A stretch of 33,381 bases of DNA from Bacillota bacterium (lineage in GTDB: Bacteria > Bacillota_I > Bacilli_A > Izemoplasmatales > Hujiaoplasmataceae). The position numbers and the translations under genes are program-made. This document shows, in pieces, positions 26,541 through 33,381 of this stretch (its first letter is position 1; every line of letters starts with the position of its first letter). The DNA lies in contig JAKPZU010000329.1 of assembly GCA_029559915.1 (NCBI GenBank), positions 1 through 33,381 on the forward strand, read 5' to 3'. The notes under the pieces are model-generated. The model was not told the origin of the DNA, ran no database searches, and saw only the letters and a program-made list of their open reading frames with translations.

Positions 26541-26569
26541 ATTGTAACACACTAAGAGATTTTAATGAA
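26541..26569 (-). promoter_or_regulatory. Promoter of the znuC-znuB operon
   Basis: On the minus strand, an extended -10 TGTTACAAT (26549-26541) has a TTCATT -35 (26569-26564) 17 bases upstream. I could not identify a Zur or MntR operator with confidence. Confidence 0.5.
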
Positions 26570-26598
26570 ATAATTTTATTTAAAAAAAGAGGTAATTA

Positions 26599-26607
26599 TG
26601 AGATAAT
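26599..26607 (+). promoter_or_regulatory. Candidate extended -10 promoter of the tmk operon
   Basis: TGAGATAAT (26599-26607) fits an extended -10; the -35 region (TTTAAA) is weak. A second possible -10, TATAGT, lies at 26610-26615. Confidence 0.35.
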
Positions 26608-26628
26608 GGTATAGTAAGCGGGTGATGA

Positions 26629-27252
26629 ATGATGAAGGGCAAATTTATAACTTTTGAAGGCACTGAAGGTTCAGGAAAAACTTCTGTTATAAAAGAAGTT
26701 AAAAAACATTATGAATTAAAAGGCTATGCGGTGATGGTTACTAGAGAACCTGGCGGTATTTCTATATCCGAAAAAATCCGCGATATCCTTTTGAATAAAG
26801 AAAATACAGAAATGGATCCTCGCACCGAAGCTCTGCTTTTTGCGGCTGCCAGAAGACAACATTTGGTTGAAAAAATTAAGCCTGCCTTGGCTAAAGGCAT
26901 GATTGTCCTGTGCGACAGATTTGTGGACAGTTCCTTGGTGTATCAAGGCTATGCCAGAAACATCGGGATTGACAAGGTCTATGACATCAATTATTTTGCG
27001 ATAGAGGACGCTTTACCTGATTTGACTATCTTTGTTGACGTCAGACCGGAAGTGGGCTTGAAAAGGGTATTCCAGACCCCTAACCGCGAAGTCAACCGAC
27101 TTGATTTGGAAAATATGGAGTTTCATAAGCTAATTTACAGTGGTTACTTAGAATTAGCCAAAAAATATGATAGAATAAAAAAGGTCAATGGCGAACAAAA
27201 CATTGAAGAAGTAGCCAAAGAAGCCATTAACTTGATTGATAAAATCCTATAA
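26629..27252 (+). CDS. tmk: Thymidylate kinase
   Basis: Phosphorylates dTMP to dTDP for DNA synthesis. It has 207 residues: P-loop EGTEGSGKTS (10-19), TREPGG, the DR motif in LCDRFVDSSLVYQGYAR, and a LID-like segment with RLDLENMEFH. Two adjacent ATGs (26629 and 26632) share the ribosome-binding site GGGTGAT and either could be used. First gene of the tmk-metG cluster, followed 9 bases later by holB. Confidence 0.96.
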   Translation: MMKGKFITFEGTEGSGKTSVIKEVKKHYELKGYAVMVTREPGGISISEKIRDILLNKENTEMDPRTEALLFAAARRQHLVEKIKPALAKGMIVLCDRFVDSSLVYQGYARNIGIDKVYDINYFAIEDALPDLTIFVDVRPEVGLKRVFQTPNREVNRLDLENMEFHKLIYSGYLELAKKYDRIKKVNGEQNIEEVAKEAINLIDKIL

Positions 27253-27261
27253 GGAGCATTT

Positions 27262-28287
27262 ATGTTCAAAAACTGGGAGGAAGTAAAAAATACTCAAGAA
27301 GGAGTTGAGCGCATTCTCACCAACAGCATGAGAATGAATCGTGTATCTCATTCTTATATATTTGAAGGCCCAAAAGGCACAAGAAAAAAATGGGTTGCGA
27401 TTTTATTCGCCAAAACCCTTTTATGTACATCTCCCAAGGATAATAACCCTTGTAATGAATGTCACAACTGCCGCAGAGTCGATAACTTGACTCATCCGAA
27501 TCTTTTTATTATCGATCCGCCAGGAAAGGTAATAAAGAAAGAGGTAATAAGTTCCTTGATTTTGGAACTTTCTAAAACTTCACTGGAAAACGGGCCAAGA
27601 ATCTACCTTGTCATCGATGCCGATCGCTTTAATCAAAGTTCTGCCAACACCTTATTGAAAACAATGGAGGAGCCGGGCCAAGAAGTCTATCAAATATTGA
27701 TTACCGAGAATTACCACTCCCTTTTATCCACAATCATTTCTAGGGCTGAAACCTTGCATTTTTTACCAATCAATCGCAAGATTATTCAAAAACATCTAAT
27801 TAAACAAGGCTTGAGCGAATCTTTGGCCAATATCATCAGTCAATATACTTCAGATTTGGATACTGCGGAAAAATTGGCGCGAAATAAAGAAACTGAAGAA
27901 ATTTATCTCTTGGTCACAGAGATTTTTCAAAATCTTTTATTAAAAGACCAATCTTCAATCATTAGCTTGTATCACGCCGATAAAATCTTCAACAACAATG
28001 AGTCGGTGGATATTTTTTTAAATTTGCTGATATATTATCAAAAAGACATATTAAGCTATAAACTCAATGTTGAAGATTTCATCATGTTTATCGACCAAAA
28101 AGAAACAATAGCCAAATTGGCAAAACGAATCAGCAAAATTCAAGCACAAGAATATTTGGAAGAGATGCTTGAACTGGCAATAAAATTAAAGTACAATATC
28201 AATCTGCAACTTGCATTCAACAGACTGCTGATGATATTAGAGAGAGGATATAAATATGCAACATACAGTCGTAGCGATACAGTTTAA
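27262..28287 (+). CDS. holB: DNA polymerase III delta' subunit
   Basis: Clamp-loader subunit that works with DnaX and HolA to open the sliding clamp. It has 341 residues: HSYIFEGPKGTRKK, an inactive Walker A lacking the normal GK(T/S), a cysteine cluster CNECHNC with one upstream Cys that binds zinc in relatives, IDADRFNQSSANTLLKTMEEP, and SRAETL in place of the SRC motif. These losses are normal for delta', which does not hydrolyse ATP. The last 32 bases overlap ricT. In B. subtilis yaaQ and yaaR lie between tmk and holB; they are missing here. Confidence 0.95.
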   Translation: MFKNWEEVKNTQEGVERILTNSMRMNRVSHSYIFEGPKGTRKKWVAILFAKTLLCTSPKDNNPCNECHNCRRVDNLTHPNLFIIDPPGKVIKKEVISSLILELSKTSLENGPRIYLVIDADRFNQSSANTLLKTMEEPGQEVYQILITENYHSLLSTIISRAETLHFLPINRKIIQKHLIKQGLSESLANIISQYTSDLDTAEKLARNKETEEIYLLVTEIFQNLLLKDQSSIISLYHADKIFNNNESVDIFLNLLIYYQKDILSYKLNVEDFIMFIDQKETIAKLAKRISKIQAQEYLEEMLELAIKLKYNINLQLAFNRLLMILERGYKYATYSRSDTV

Positions 28288-29104
28288 TTATTTAGGAAAA
28301 AAGTATTATTTTTCAACAAATAATCTTGATCTGCATAGAAAAGATTTTGTAGTGGTAGAAACAATCAGGGGACTGGAATTGGGTGAAGTGGTTTCTGATG
28401 TCATGCAAATCAGTGATGAAGAAATAGTATCACCATTGAAACCTATCCTGAGACTCGCCAATTATGAAGATTTGAAAACTCATAAGGAAAATGTTGACAA
28501 GGAAAGTCAAGTAATGAAGAAAACTGCCGATTTGGTCAACATGAACCGCTTGGAAATGAAACTTCTTAATTGCGAATATACTTTGGATAGATCAAAATTA
28601 ATTATTTATTTCACTGCTGAAGGGCGTGTGGACTTTCGCGAGTTGGTAAAAGACTTAGCCAACGAATTTCATGTCAGGATTGAACTCAGACAAGTTGGCG
28701 CAAGAGATGGAGCTAAAGTCATTGGCGGCATCGGTCCTTGCGGCAGACAAACTTGCTGCACAACTTTTTTAAGAGAGTTCGAGCCGGTTTCCATCAAGAT
28801 GGCCAAAAATCAGAACCTTTCCTTGAATCCAAGCAATATCTCAGGAATCTGTGGCAAATTGTTGTGCTGCATCCGCTATGAAGATGATAATTATCGCGAC
28901 TTCAAGAAGCAGATGCCAAACCTCAATTCGCTTGTTTGGACTTTGGATGGCAGAGGCAAAGTGGTTGACATCAATTACAGCATGCAATCCTTGACCGTCC
29001 AATTTAGAGATGGAAATAGTAAAGTCTATGATATCAATGACGTAGCCGATACCAAAGAGGAATTGTCTGATGACGTTTCAGTGTTAAATAATCTAGAGGG
29101 ATAA
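28256..29104 (+). CDS. ricT: PSP1 / RicT-family protein (YaaT)
   Basis: In B. subtilis RicT (YaaT) forms a complex with RicA and RicF that carries Fe-S clusters and promotes mRNA processing by RNase Y. This protein has 282 residues, with the PSP1 C-terminal domain from about 70. Cysteines lie in GGIGPCGRQTCCTTFL and GICGKLLCCIRYE, the family's conserved Cys-rich motifs. ricA and ricF are not in this window. It begins inside the end of holB (32-base overlap) with AGAGAGGA upstream. Confidence 0.93.
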   Translation: MQHTVVAIQFNYLGKKYYFSTNNLDLHRKDFVVVETIRGLELGEVVSDVMQISDEEIVSPLKPILRLANYEDLKTHKENVDKESQVMKKTADLVNMNRLEMKLLNCEYTLDRSKLIIYFTAEGRVDFRELVKDLANEFHVRIELRQVGARDGAKVIGGIGPCGRQTCCTTFLREFEPVSIKMAKNQNLSLNPSNISGICGKLLCCIRYEDDNYRDFKKQMPNLNSLVWTLDGRGKVVDINYSMQSLTVQFRDGNSKVYDINDVADTKEELSDDVSVLNNLEG

Positions 29105-29105
29105 A

Positions 29106-29861
29106 ATGGCAGAAATCTTTACCCATGATTTAATGGCTTATGACGGCATAAAAATCCTGCAGAAGGATAATACCTTCCGCTTTTCCCTTGATTCATTGTT
29201 ATTGGGAGATTTCATCACCATCAAGCCACGAGATAGATTGCTATTGGAACTCGGTTCCGGTAATGGGGCTATTCTCCTCTATCTTTCCCTAAAAACAAAG
29301 ATTAAATTAATTGGAGTGGATATTCAAAAGGGAGTTGTCGAACTTGCCAAAGCAAGCGTCAGTTTAAACCATTTGGACAATCAAATTGAAATCTTTCACC
29401 AAGATATCAAGAATCTCCATAATTTCTTTCAACCCAGCAGTTTTGACATCTTAGTGTCCAATCCGCCATTTTTTAAAGTCGATGGCGATTTAATGATTAA
29501 TGAAAACGAATTTCTTTCGCTGTCAAGACATGAAGTAGCAATTACTTTTACTGAGATTTTGGAGCAAGCCAAGAAGTTGTTGAAGACGAACGGTTCTTTC
29601 TTCTTTATTCATCGAGCTGCAAGGCTGGAAGAGATAATCTTAGCTTTGGCAGCAAAAAAATTTGTAATCAAGAAACTAAGGTTCGTCTACACGAAACCTA
29701 AAAATGAAGCCTTGATGATTCTTGTCGAAGCCAAATACAACGGTAAAACCGGTAGTATGAAAATTATGGAACCACTCTATATATATAATCAAGAAAATCA
29801 ATATACGGATGAAACTCTAATGATATTCCATCTCGGAGATGAAGCTTATGATCAAAAGTAA
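29106..29861 (+). CDS. trmN6: tRNA(Val) A37 N6-methyltransferase family (TrmN6/YabB)
   Basis: SAM-dependent methyltransferase of 251 residues. Motif I is LELGSGNGAILLYLS (about 48-62), the acidic end of strand 2 is LIGVDIQ, and the adenine-binding motif IV is SNPPFFK. DNTFRFSLDSLLLGDF at the N-terminus is typical of the YabB/TrmN6 group. Its place between ricT and rsmI matches yabB in B. subtilis; yabA, which separates ricT and yabB there, is absent. Exact tRNA target is inferred from the family. Confidence 0.9.
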   Translation: MAEIFTHDLMAYDGIKILQKDNTFRFSLDSLLLGDFITIKPRDRLLLELGSGNGAILLYLSLKTKIKLIGVDIQKGVVELAKASVSLNHLDNQIEIFHQDIKNLHNFFQPSSFDILVSNPPFFKVDGDLMINENEFLSLSRHEVAITFTEILEQAKKLLKTNGSFFFIHRAARLEEIILALAAKKFVIKKLRFVYTKPKNEALMILVEAKYNGKTGSMKIMEPLYIYNQENQYTDETLMIFHLGDEAYDQK

Positions 29862-30702
29862 GAATTACCAAAACGAAGCAGCAACCCTCTATTTGATCCC
29901 AACTCCAATCGGCAATTTGGAAGACATGACTTATCGAGCCTTGAAAATCTTGAAATCAGTTGATATATTGTATGCCGAAGATACTAGGGTAACCAAAAAA
30001 CTTTTAAGTTATTATCAAATAGACAAAACGCCTATTTCATATCATGAACATAATGAGTTGAAAAGAGCTGAAGAAGTCATTGAACAACTGAAACAGGGAA
30101 AGAATATCGGCCTGGTGAGTGACGCCGGCATGCCTTTGTTGAGCGACCCAGGGTTGATATTGGTCAATGAGGCAATCAAAAACAATTTTAACGTAGTATC
30201 CTTACCGGGTGCAAATGCTTTGCTGCCAGGTCTGTTGATGTCTGGGTTTTCTACCATTCCCTTTACTTTTATCGGCTTCCTCGAAGCAAAAAGCAATAAA
30301 CGTCTCAGCCAATTGGAAAGGATAAAATACTATCCCGAGACATTGATATTCTATGAGGCCATTCATCGAATCAAATCGACAATGAAGGATATGTATGAAG
30401 TATTGGGCGATAGAAAGTTCGTTATTGCCAGAGAAATATCTAAAGCCTTTGAAGAAATAATCAGGGGTAATCTCGGTGAATATGACGAATTGGATGAACT
30501 GAAAGGTGAGTTGGTGATAATTGTTGAAGGATACCTGGAAACCTTCGACAACTCACTTTCAATCGTAGAACAAGTCGATTTCTTTATTGCTTCAGGCTTA
30601 AGAAAAACTGAAGCTATGAAAAAAGTCTCAGAGATGACGAAAATACCAAAAAATATCATTTATCAAGAATATTTGGAAAAGAAAATCAAGGAGGATAAAT
30701 AA
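29848..30702 (+). CDS. rsmI: 16S rRNA C1402 2'-O-methyltransferase RsmI
   Basis: Methylates the ribose of C1402 in the decoding centre. The start is ATG 29848, 9 bases after GGAG (29835-29838); the ATG at 29839 directly abuts that site. It has 284 residues of the tetrapyrrole-methylase fold: LIPTPIGNLEDMTYRAL, YAEDTRVTKKLL, VSDAGMPLLSDPG, LPGANALLPGLLMSG. It overlaps trmN6 by 14 bases. The GIY-YIG gene yazA that precedes rsmI in B. subtilis is missing. Confidence 0.96.
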   Translation: MIKSKNYQNEAATLYLIPTPIGNLEDMTYRALKILKSVDILYAEDTRVTKKLLSYYQIDKTPISYHEHNELKRAEEVIEQLKQGKNIGLVSDAGMPLLSDPGLILVNEAIKNNFNVVSLPGANALLPGLLMSGFSTIPFTFIGFLEAKSNKRLSQLERIKYYPETLIFYEAIHRIKSTMKDMYEVLGDRKFVIAREISKAFEEIIRGNLGEYDELDELKGELVIIVEGYLETFDNSLSIVEQVDFFIASGLRKTEAMKKVSEMTKIPKNIIYQEYLEKKIKEDK

Positions 30703-31245
30703 ATGAAAATAGCTTGTTTATTGGCCGATGGTTTTGAAGATATAGAAGCTCTTGGCACCAGTGCTCTTCTCAGAAGAGCTGGATACCAGGTCGATTTTTT
30801 TAGTGTCAATGGCAACGACAAGGTTACGGGTTCATATAAAACCGTAGTTACCGATCTTTTGATGATGAATTGGCTTTTACCTCATGAATATGACGCTTTG
30901 TTTATCCCTGGAGGAAGAGCCGCTTATTTCCTAAGAGAGAATGAAGAAGTAAGGAAAGTAGTCAAGGAATTTCACAAATTGAATAAATGGTTATTTTCCA
31001 TCTGTGCCGGGCCAACGGTTTTTGGTATGCTTGGTCTTTTGGAAAATAAAAAATACATTTCTTTTCCGGGTACGGAAAAAGAGATGGGAGAACAGGCAAT
31101 TCGCGTTGAGAAAAAGGCGGTTTCAGACGGCAAAATAGTTACCGGAAAAAGTGCAGGAGCAGTTTATGATTTCGTTTTCGAGATAGTAAAAAACGTTGAA
31201 GGCGAAGAAGCTCTGGAAAATTTAAAAAAGAGAATGTATTACTAA
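30703..31245 (+). CDS. DJ-1/YajL-family protein
   Basis: DJ-1/PfpI superfamily protein of 180 residues. Cys101 sits in the nucleophile elbow SICAGP, and Glu15 in DGFEDIEA is the conserved partner residue; LFIPGG and TGKSAGAVYDF are also typical. Relatives are described as protective against oxidative or glyoxal stress, or as deglycases, though the latter is disputed. It follows rsmI without spacing (AAGGAGG upstream), so it is in the operon. It occupies the place of abrB in B. subtilis. Confidence 0.92.
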   Translation: MKIACLLADGFEDIEALGTSALLRRAGYQVDFFSVNGNDKVTGSYKTVVTDLLMMNWLLPHEYDALFIPGGRAAYFLRENEEVRKVVKEFHKLNKWLFSICAGPTVFGMLGLLENKKYISFPGTEKEMGEQAIRVEKKAVSDGKIVTGKSAGAVYDFVFEIVKNVEGEEALENLKKRMYY

Positions 31246-31263
31246 ATATTAGAGGTGAATCAT

Positions 31264-33222
31264 TTGAAAACATTTTATATAACTACACCAATTTACTATC
31301 CAAGTGGCAAGTTCCACATTGGATCGGCTTATACCACCTGTCTTTGCGACACCTTGAAAAGATATAAGATTTTGCAAGGTTATGACAGTTATTTTTTGAC
31401 CGGGAATGATGAACATGGTCAAAAAATCGAAGAAGTTGCCAAGAAAAATAATATGACGCCACAAGAATCAGTGGATTATTATGCAAAATTATCCCAAGAT
31501 TTATGGAAAAATCTTAAAATTACCAATGATGATTTCATCAGAACGACAGAAAGAAGACATGAAACGGTAGTTGAGGATATCTTCGAAAAATTATTGGCTA
31601 ACGATGACGTCTATCTTGGTGAATATACCGGCAATTATTGCGTGTCTTGTGAAACGTATTTCACTAAGACTCAGCTTCTTGAAGGCGATAAATGTCCGGA
31701 CTGCGGCTCTGACACTAAACTGCTCAAAGAAGAGACATATTTCTTGAGATTGGGTAAATATCAAGACCGGTTACTCAAATTTATTGAAGATAACCCTGAC
31801 TTTATCGTTCCTGAAACCAGAAAGAATGAAGTAGTTCAATTTATTAAATCCGGACTAAACGATTTAAGCGTCTCCAGAACAGCTTTTTCTTGGGGTGTCA
31901 AAGTGAAGTCAAATCCCGCACATGTGGTTTATGTCTGGATTGATGCCTTGAGCAATTATTTAACCGCTTTGGGATACGGATCAAAAAATGATGCCCTATA
32001 TCAAAAATATTGGGTTAATGGCGATGAAGTAATTCATGTCGTCGGTAAGGATATCCTGAGATTTCACGCCATCTATTGGCCTATCATGTTAATGGCGCTT
32101 AATATTCCTATCAAATTCCGTCTTTTCGCCCATGGTTGGTATTTGATGAAAGACTCCAAAATATCCAAATCCAAAGGCAATGTAATTTATCCGGAACAAT
32201 TGACGGAAAAATTTGGTCTAGATGCTTTTAGGTACTATATAGTCAGAGAATTGACATATGGAAATGACGGTTCTTTTTCTCCTCAAGATTATGTAGCGAG
32301 AATTAATACTGATTTGGTTAATGATTTTGGTAATCTAGTTTCAAGAACCATTTCCATGGTGAATAAGTATTTTGGTGGTAAGGTATCTAAAAAAGCACAC
32401 AATCATGAATACAAGAAGTTTGAAGAAGAATTGGAGAATGTAGCTCAAGAAGTTTTTACCAATTATCAAACTAACATGGATGAATTCAAGGTAGCAGCAG
32501 CCCTGCAAGAAGTCAGTGTTTTGGTCAAAAGAACCAACAAATTGATAGATGACACTTTCCCTTGGGAACTGGCTAAAGACAACGCAAAATCCGATGTTTT
32601 GGAATCGGTGATGTATCATCTGTTGGAAAGTATCAGGTTAATTAATATCATGTATTTGCCAATTTTGATAGATTCAGCACCAAAGGTATTTGCAATGCTC
32701 AATATCGAGAGCATCAATCAAAACTTCTGCAGCATGCACTTTGGAATTAAGCCGGCTTATCAAGTAGTTGAGAAACCAGAACATCTTTTTCCTAGACTTG
32801 ATCAAGAGAAAGAAGAGTTGGTAATCAAAACCATGATGGAACAAAACAAGGCACCTCAAGTTGAAGTTGAAGAACCGGAAAAAATTGAAATTTTACCAGA
32901 AATAACCATCGACGATTTTGCTAAAGTCGATATCAGGGTCGGTAAGGTCCTTGAAGGCAAAGCTCATCCCGACGCCAAAAAACTTTTGGTATTTACAATC
33001 AATACCGGCGATAAAGTAAGAACCATCGTCTCCGGCATTGCCCAAGACTATAAACCGGAAGACTTAGTTGGAAAAAATGTTTTGGTCATCTGTAACTTGA
33101 AACCAGTAAAACTCAGAGGAATTATATCTGAAGGCATGATTCTTGCAGGTGAGGAAAAGAGCGGGAAATTACATGTTATTGAAGCTGCTAAAGAGATGAA
33201 ACCGGGAGATAAAATCAGTTAG
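31264..33222 (+). CDS. metG: Methionyl-tRNA synthetase with C-terminal tRNA-binding domain
   Basis: Charges tRNA-Met. TTG at 31264 is the likely start: it follows GAGGTGA (31252-31258) by 5 bases and gives the family N-terminus MKTFYITTPIYYPSGKFHIGS. A GTG at 31255 lies inside that site. It has 652 residues: HIGS (18-21), zinc site Cys126, Cys129, Cys144, Cys147, KISKS (299-303), helical anticodon domain, then a linker and an EMAPII/Arc1p-like domain (about 547-652, VDIRVGKVLEGKAHPDAKKL). This two-part form is the Bacillus MetS type and usually dimerises through the C-terminal domain. Confidence 0.97.
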   Translation: MKTFYITTPIYYPSGKFHIGSAYTTCLCDTLKRYKILQGYDSYFLTGNDEHGQKIEEVAKKNNMTPQESVDYYAKLSQDLWKNLKITNDDFIRTTERRHETVVEDIFEKLLANDDVYLGEYTGNYCVSCETYFTKTQLLEGDKCPDCGSDTKLLKEETYFLRLGKYQDRLLKFIEDNPDFIVPETRKNEVVQFIKSGLNDLSVSRTAFSWGVKVKSNPAHVVYVWIDALSNYLTALGYGSKNDALYQKYWVNGDEVIHVVGKDILRFHAIYWPIMLMALNIPIKFRLFAHGWYLMKDSKISKSKGNVIYPEQLTEKFGLDAFRYYIVRELTYGNDGSFSPQDYVARINTDLVNDFGNLVSRTISMVNKYFGGKVSKKAHNHEYKKFEEELENVAQEVFTNYQTNMDEFKVAAALQEVSVLVKRTNKLIDDTFPWELAKDNAKSDVLESVMYHLLESIRLINIMYLPILIDSAPKVFAMLNIESINQNFCSMHFGIKPAYQVVEKPEHLFPRLDQEKEELVIKTMMEQNKAPQVEVEEPEKIEILPEITIDDFAKVDIRVGKVLEGKAHPDAKKLLVFTINTGDKVRTIVSGIAQDYKPEDLVGKNVLVICNLKPVKLRGIISEGMILAGEEKSGKLHVIEAAKEMKPGDKIS

Positions 33223-33252
33223 AAAATATCGTTTATTAACGGATAATAATTG

Positions 33253-33281
33253 TTGACTTAATTATAGACAAGTGATATGAT
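33253..33281 (+). promoter_or_regulatory. Promoter of rplM
   Basis: TTGACT (33253-33258), 17-base spacer, TATGAT (33276-33281): the best sigma-A match in the window. Start site near 33288. Confidence 0.8.
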
Positions 33282-33293
33282 AATAAAGGTACA

Positions 33294-33340
33294 TTTTTTA
33301 TTTTATAGCCCACTAGCTCTTTAATAAAAATTTAAGGAGG
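33294..33340 (+). promoter_or_regulatory. Possible L13 leader RNA
   Basis: The roughly 60-nt leader of rplM can form a stem of TTTTAT (33301-33306) with ATAAAA (33324-33329), enclosing AGC/GCT (33307-33309 with 33316-33318). Its TAGCCCACTAGCTCTTTA core resembles the short L13 leader of Firmicutes as I remember it; this was not compared with an alignment. Confidence 0.45.
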
Positions 33341-33347
33341 TAATAAA

Positions 33348-33381
33348 ATGAAAACATTCATGGCAAATGAAAAGACAATTC
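33348..33381 (+). CDS. rplM: 50S ribosomal protein L13, first codons only
   Basis: ATG at 33348 follows AAGGAGG (33334-33340). The eleven visible codons read MKTFMANEKTI, close to the usual L13 start; the expected RKWYV follows outside the window. In B. subtilis rplM comes right after truA, which supports the call, and rpsI would be expected next. Confidence 0.8.
   Translation, partial: MKTFMANEKTI

Noticed and set aside
33228-33246. Inverted repeat TATCGTT/AACGGATA after metG as a terminator
   Set aside because: The stem contains a bulge and is not followed by a T run; the strong rplM promoter follows immediately.
1-33381. CRISPR arrays, tRNA or rRNA genes, IS elements, prophage genes
   Set aside because: No regularly spaced direct repeats, transposase or integrase motifs, or cloverleaf structures were seen on either strand.

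Overview
The window comes from a low-GC, Firmicutes-type bacterium that uses the standard genetic code. TGA is a real stop in rplP (10316-10318), map (17639-17641) and ecfA2 (23014-23016), which argues against Mycoplasma/Spiroplasma-type mollicutes. AT richness, strong Shine-Dalgarno sites, the Bacillus-like gene order and a Cys-lipidated surface protein fit a deep-branching Bacillota/Mollicutes relative (Acholeplasma/Izemoplasma-like). That placement is an inference; no rRNA or tRNA gene is present to anchor it.

Layout. (1) 1-985: the 3' end of an unidentified protein, possibly FliB-like, then a cold-shock protein gene whose 5' UTR can fold so that its Shine-Dalgarno sequence is completely paired. 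(2) 1052-5591: a free-standing unit with its own promoter and terminator, encoding a 1470-residue lipoprotein. It is built from four short beta-like modules joined by collagen-like seams, one InlB-type repeat and a very long Tyr-rich helical region that contains a gap-free 283-residue duplication. (3) 5672-20173: the full S10-spc-alpha ribosomal supercluster, rpsJ to rplQ, with secY, adk, map, infA, rpmJ and rpoA in the usual Bacillus order. It starts from a strong promoter with a leader RNA and ends at a terminator. (4) 20214-24935: a small unknown gene and a HEPN-like/CBS protein, then the energising module of an ECF vitamin/metal transporter (ecfA1-ecfA2-ecfT) and truA. (5) 24938-26550, minus strand: a metal ABC transporter ATPase and permease without a binding protein, converging on truA through a shared bidirectional terminator. 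(6) 26600-33222: tmk-holB-ricT-trmN6-rsmI-DJ-1-metG, a shortened version of the B. subtilis tmk-to-metS cluster. (7) 33253-33381: promoter, short leader and first codons of rplM (L13).

In B. subtilis truA is followed directly by rplM-rpsI. Here the metal transporter and the tmk-metG block sit between them, so two ancestral clusters have been joined. Most of the window is conserved housekeeping DNA. The accessory interest lies in the giant lipoprotein, the csp 5' UTR, the HEPN-like/CBS protein, and lineage-specific changes in EcfT, TruA and S3. I found no phage, IS element, CRISPR array, tRNA or rRNA, and no clear new defence or biosynthetic system.
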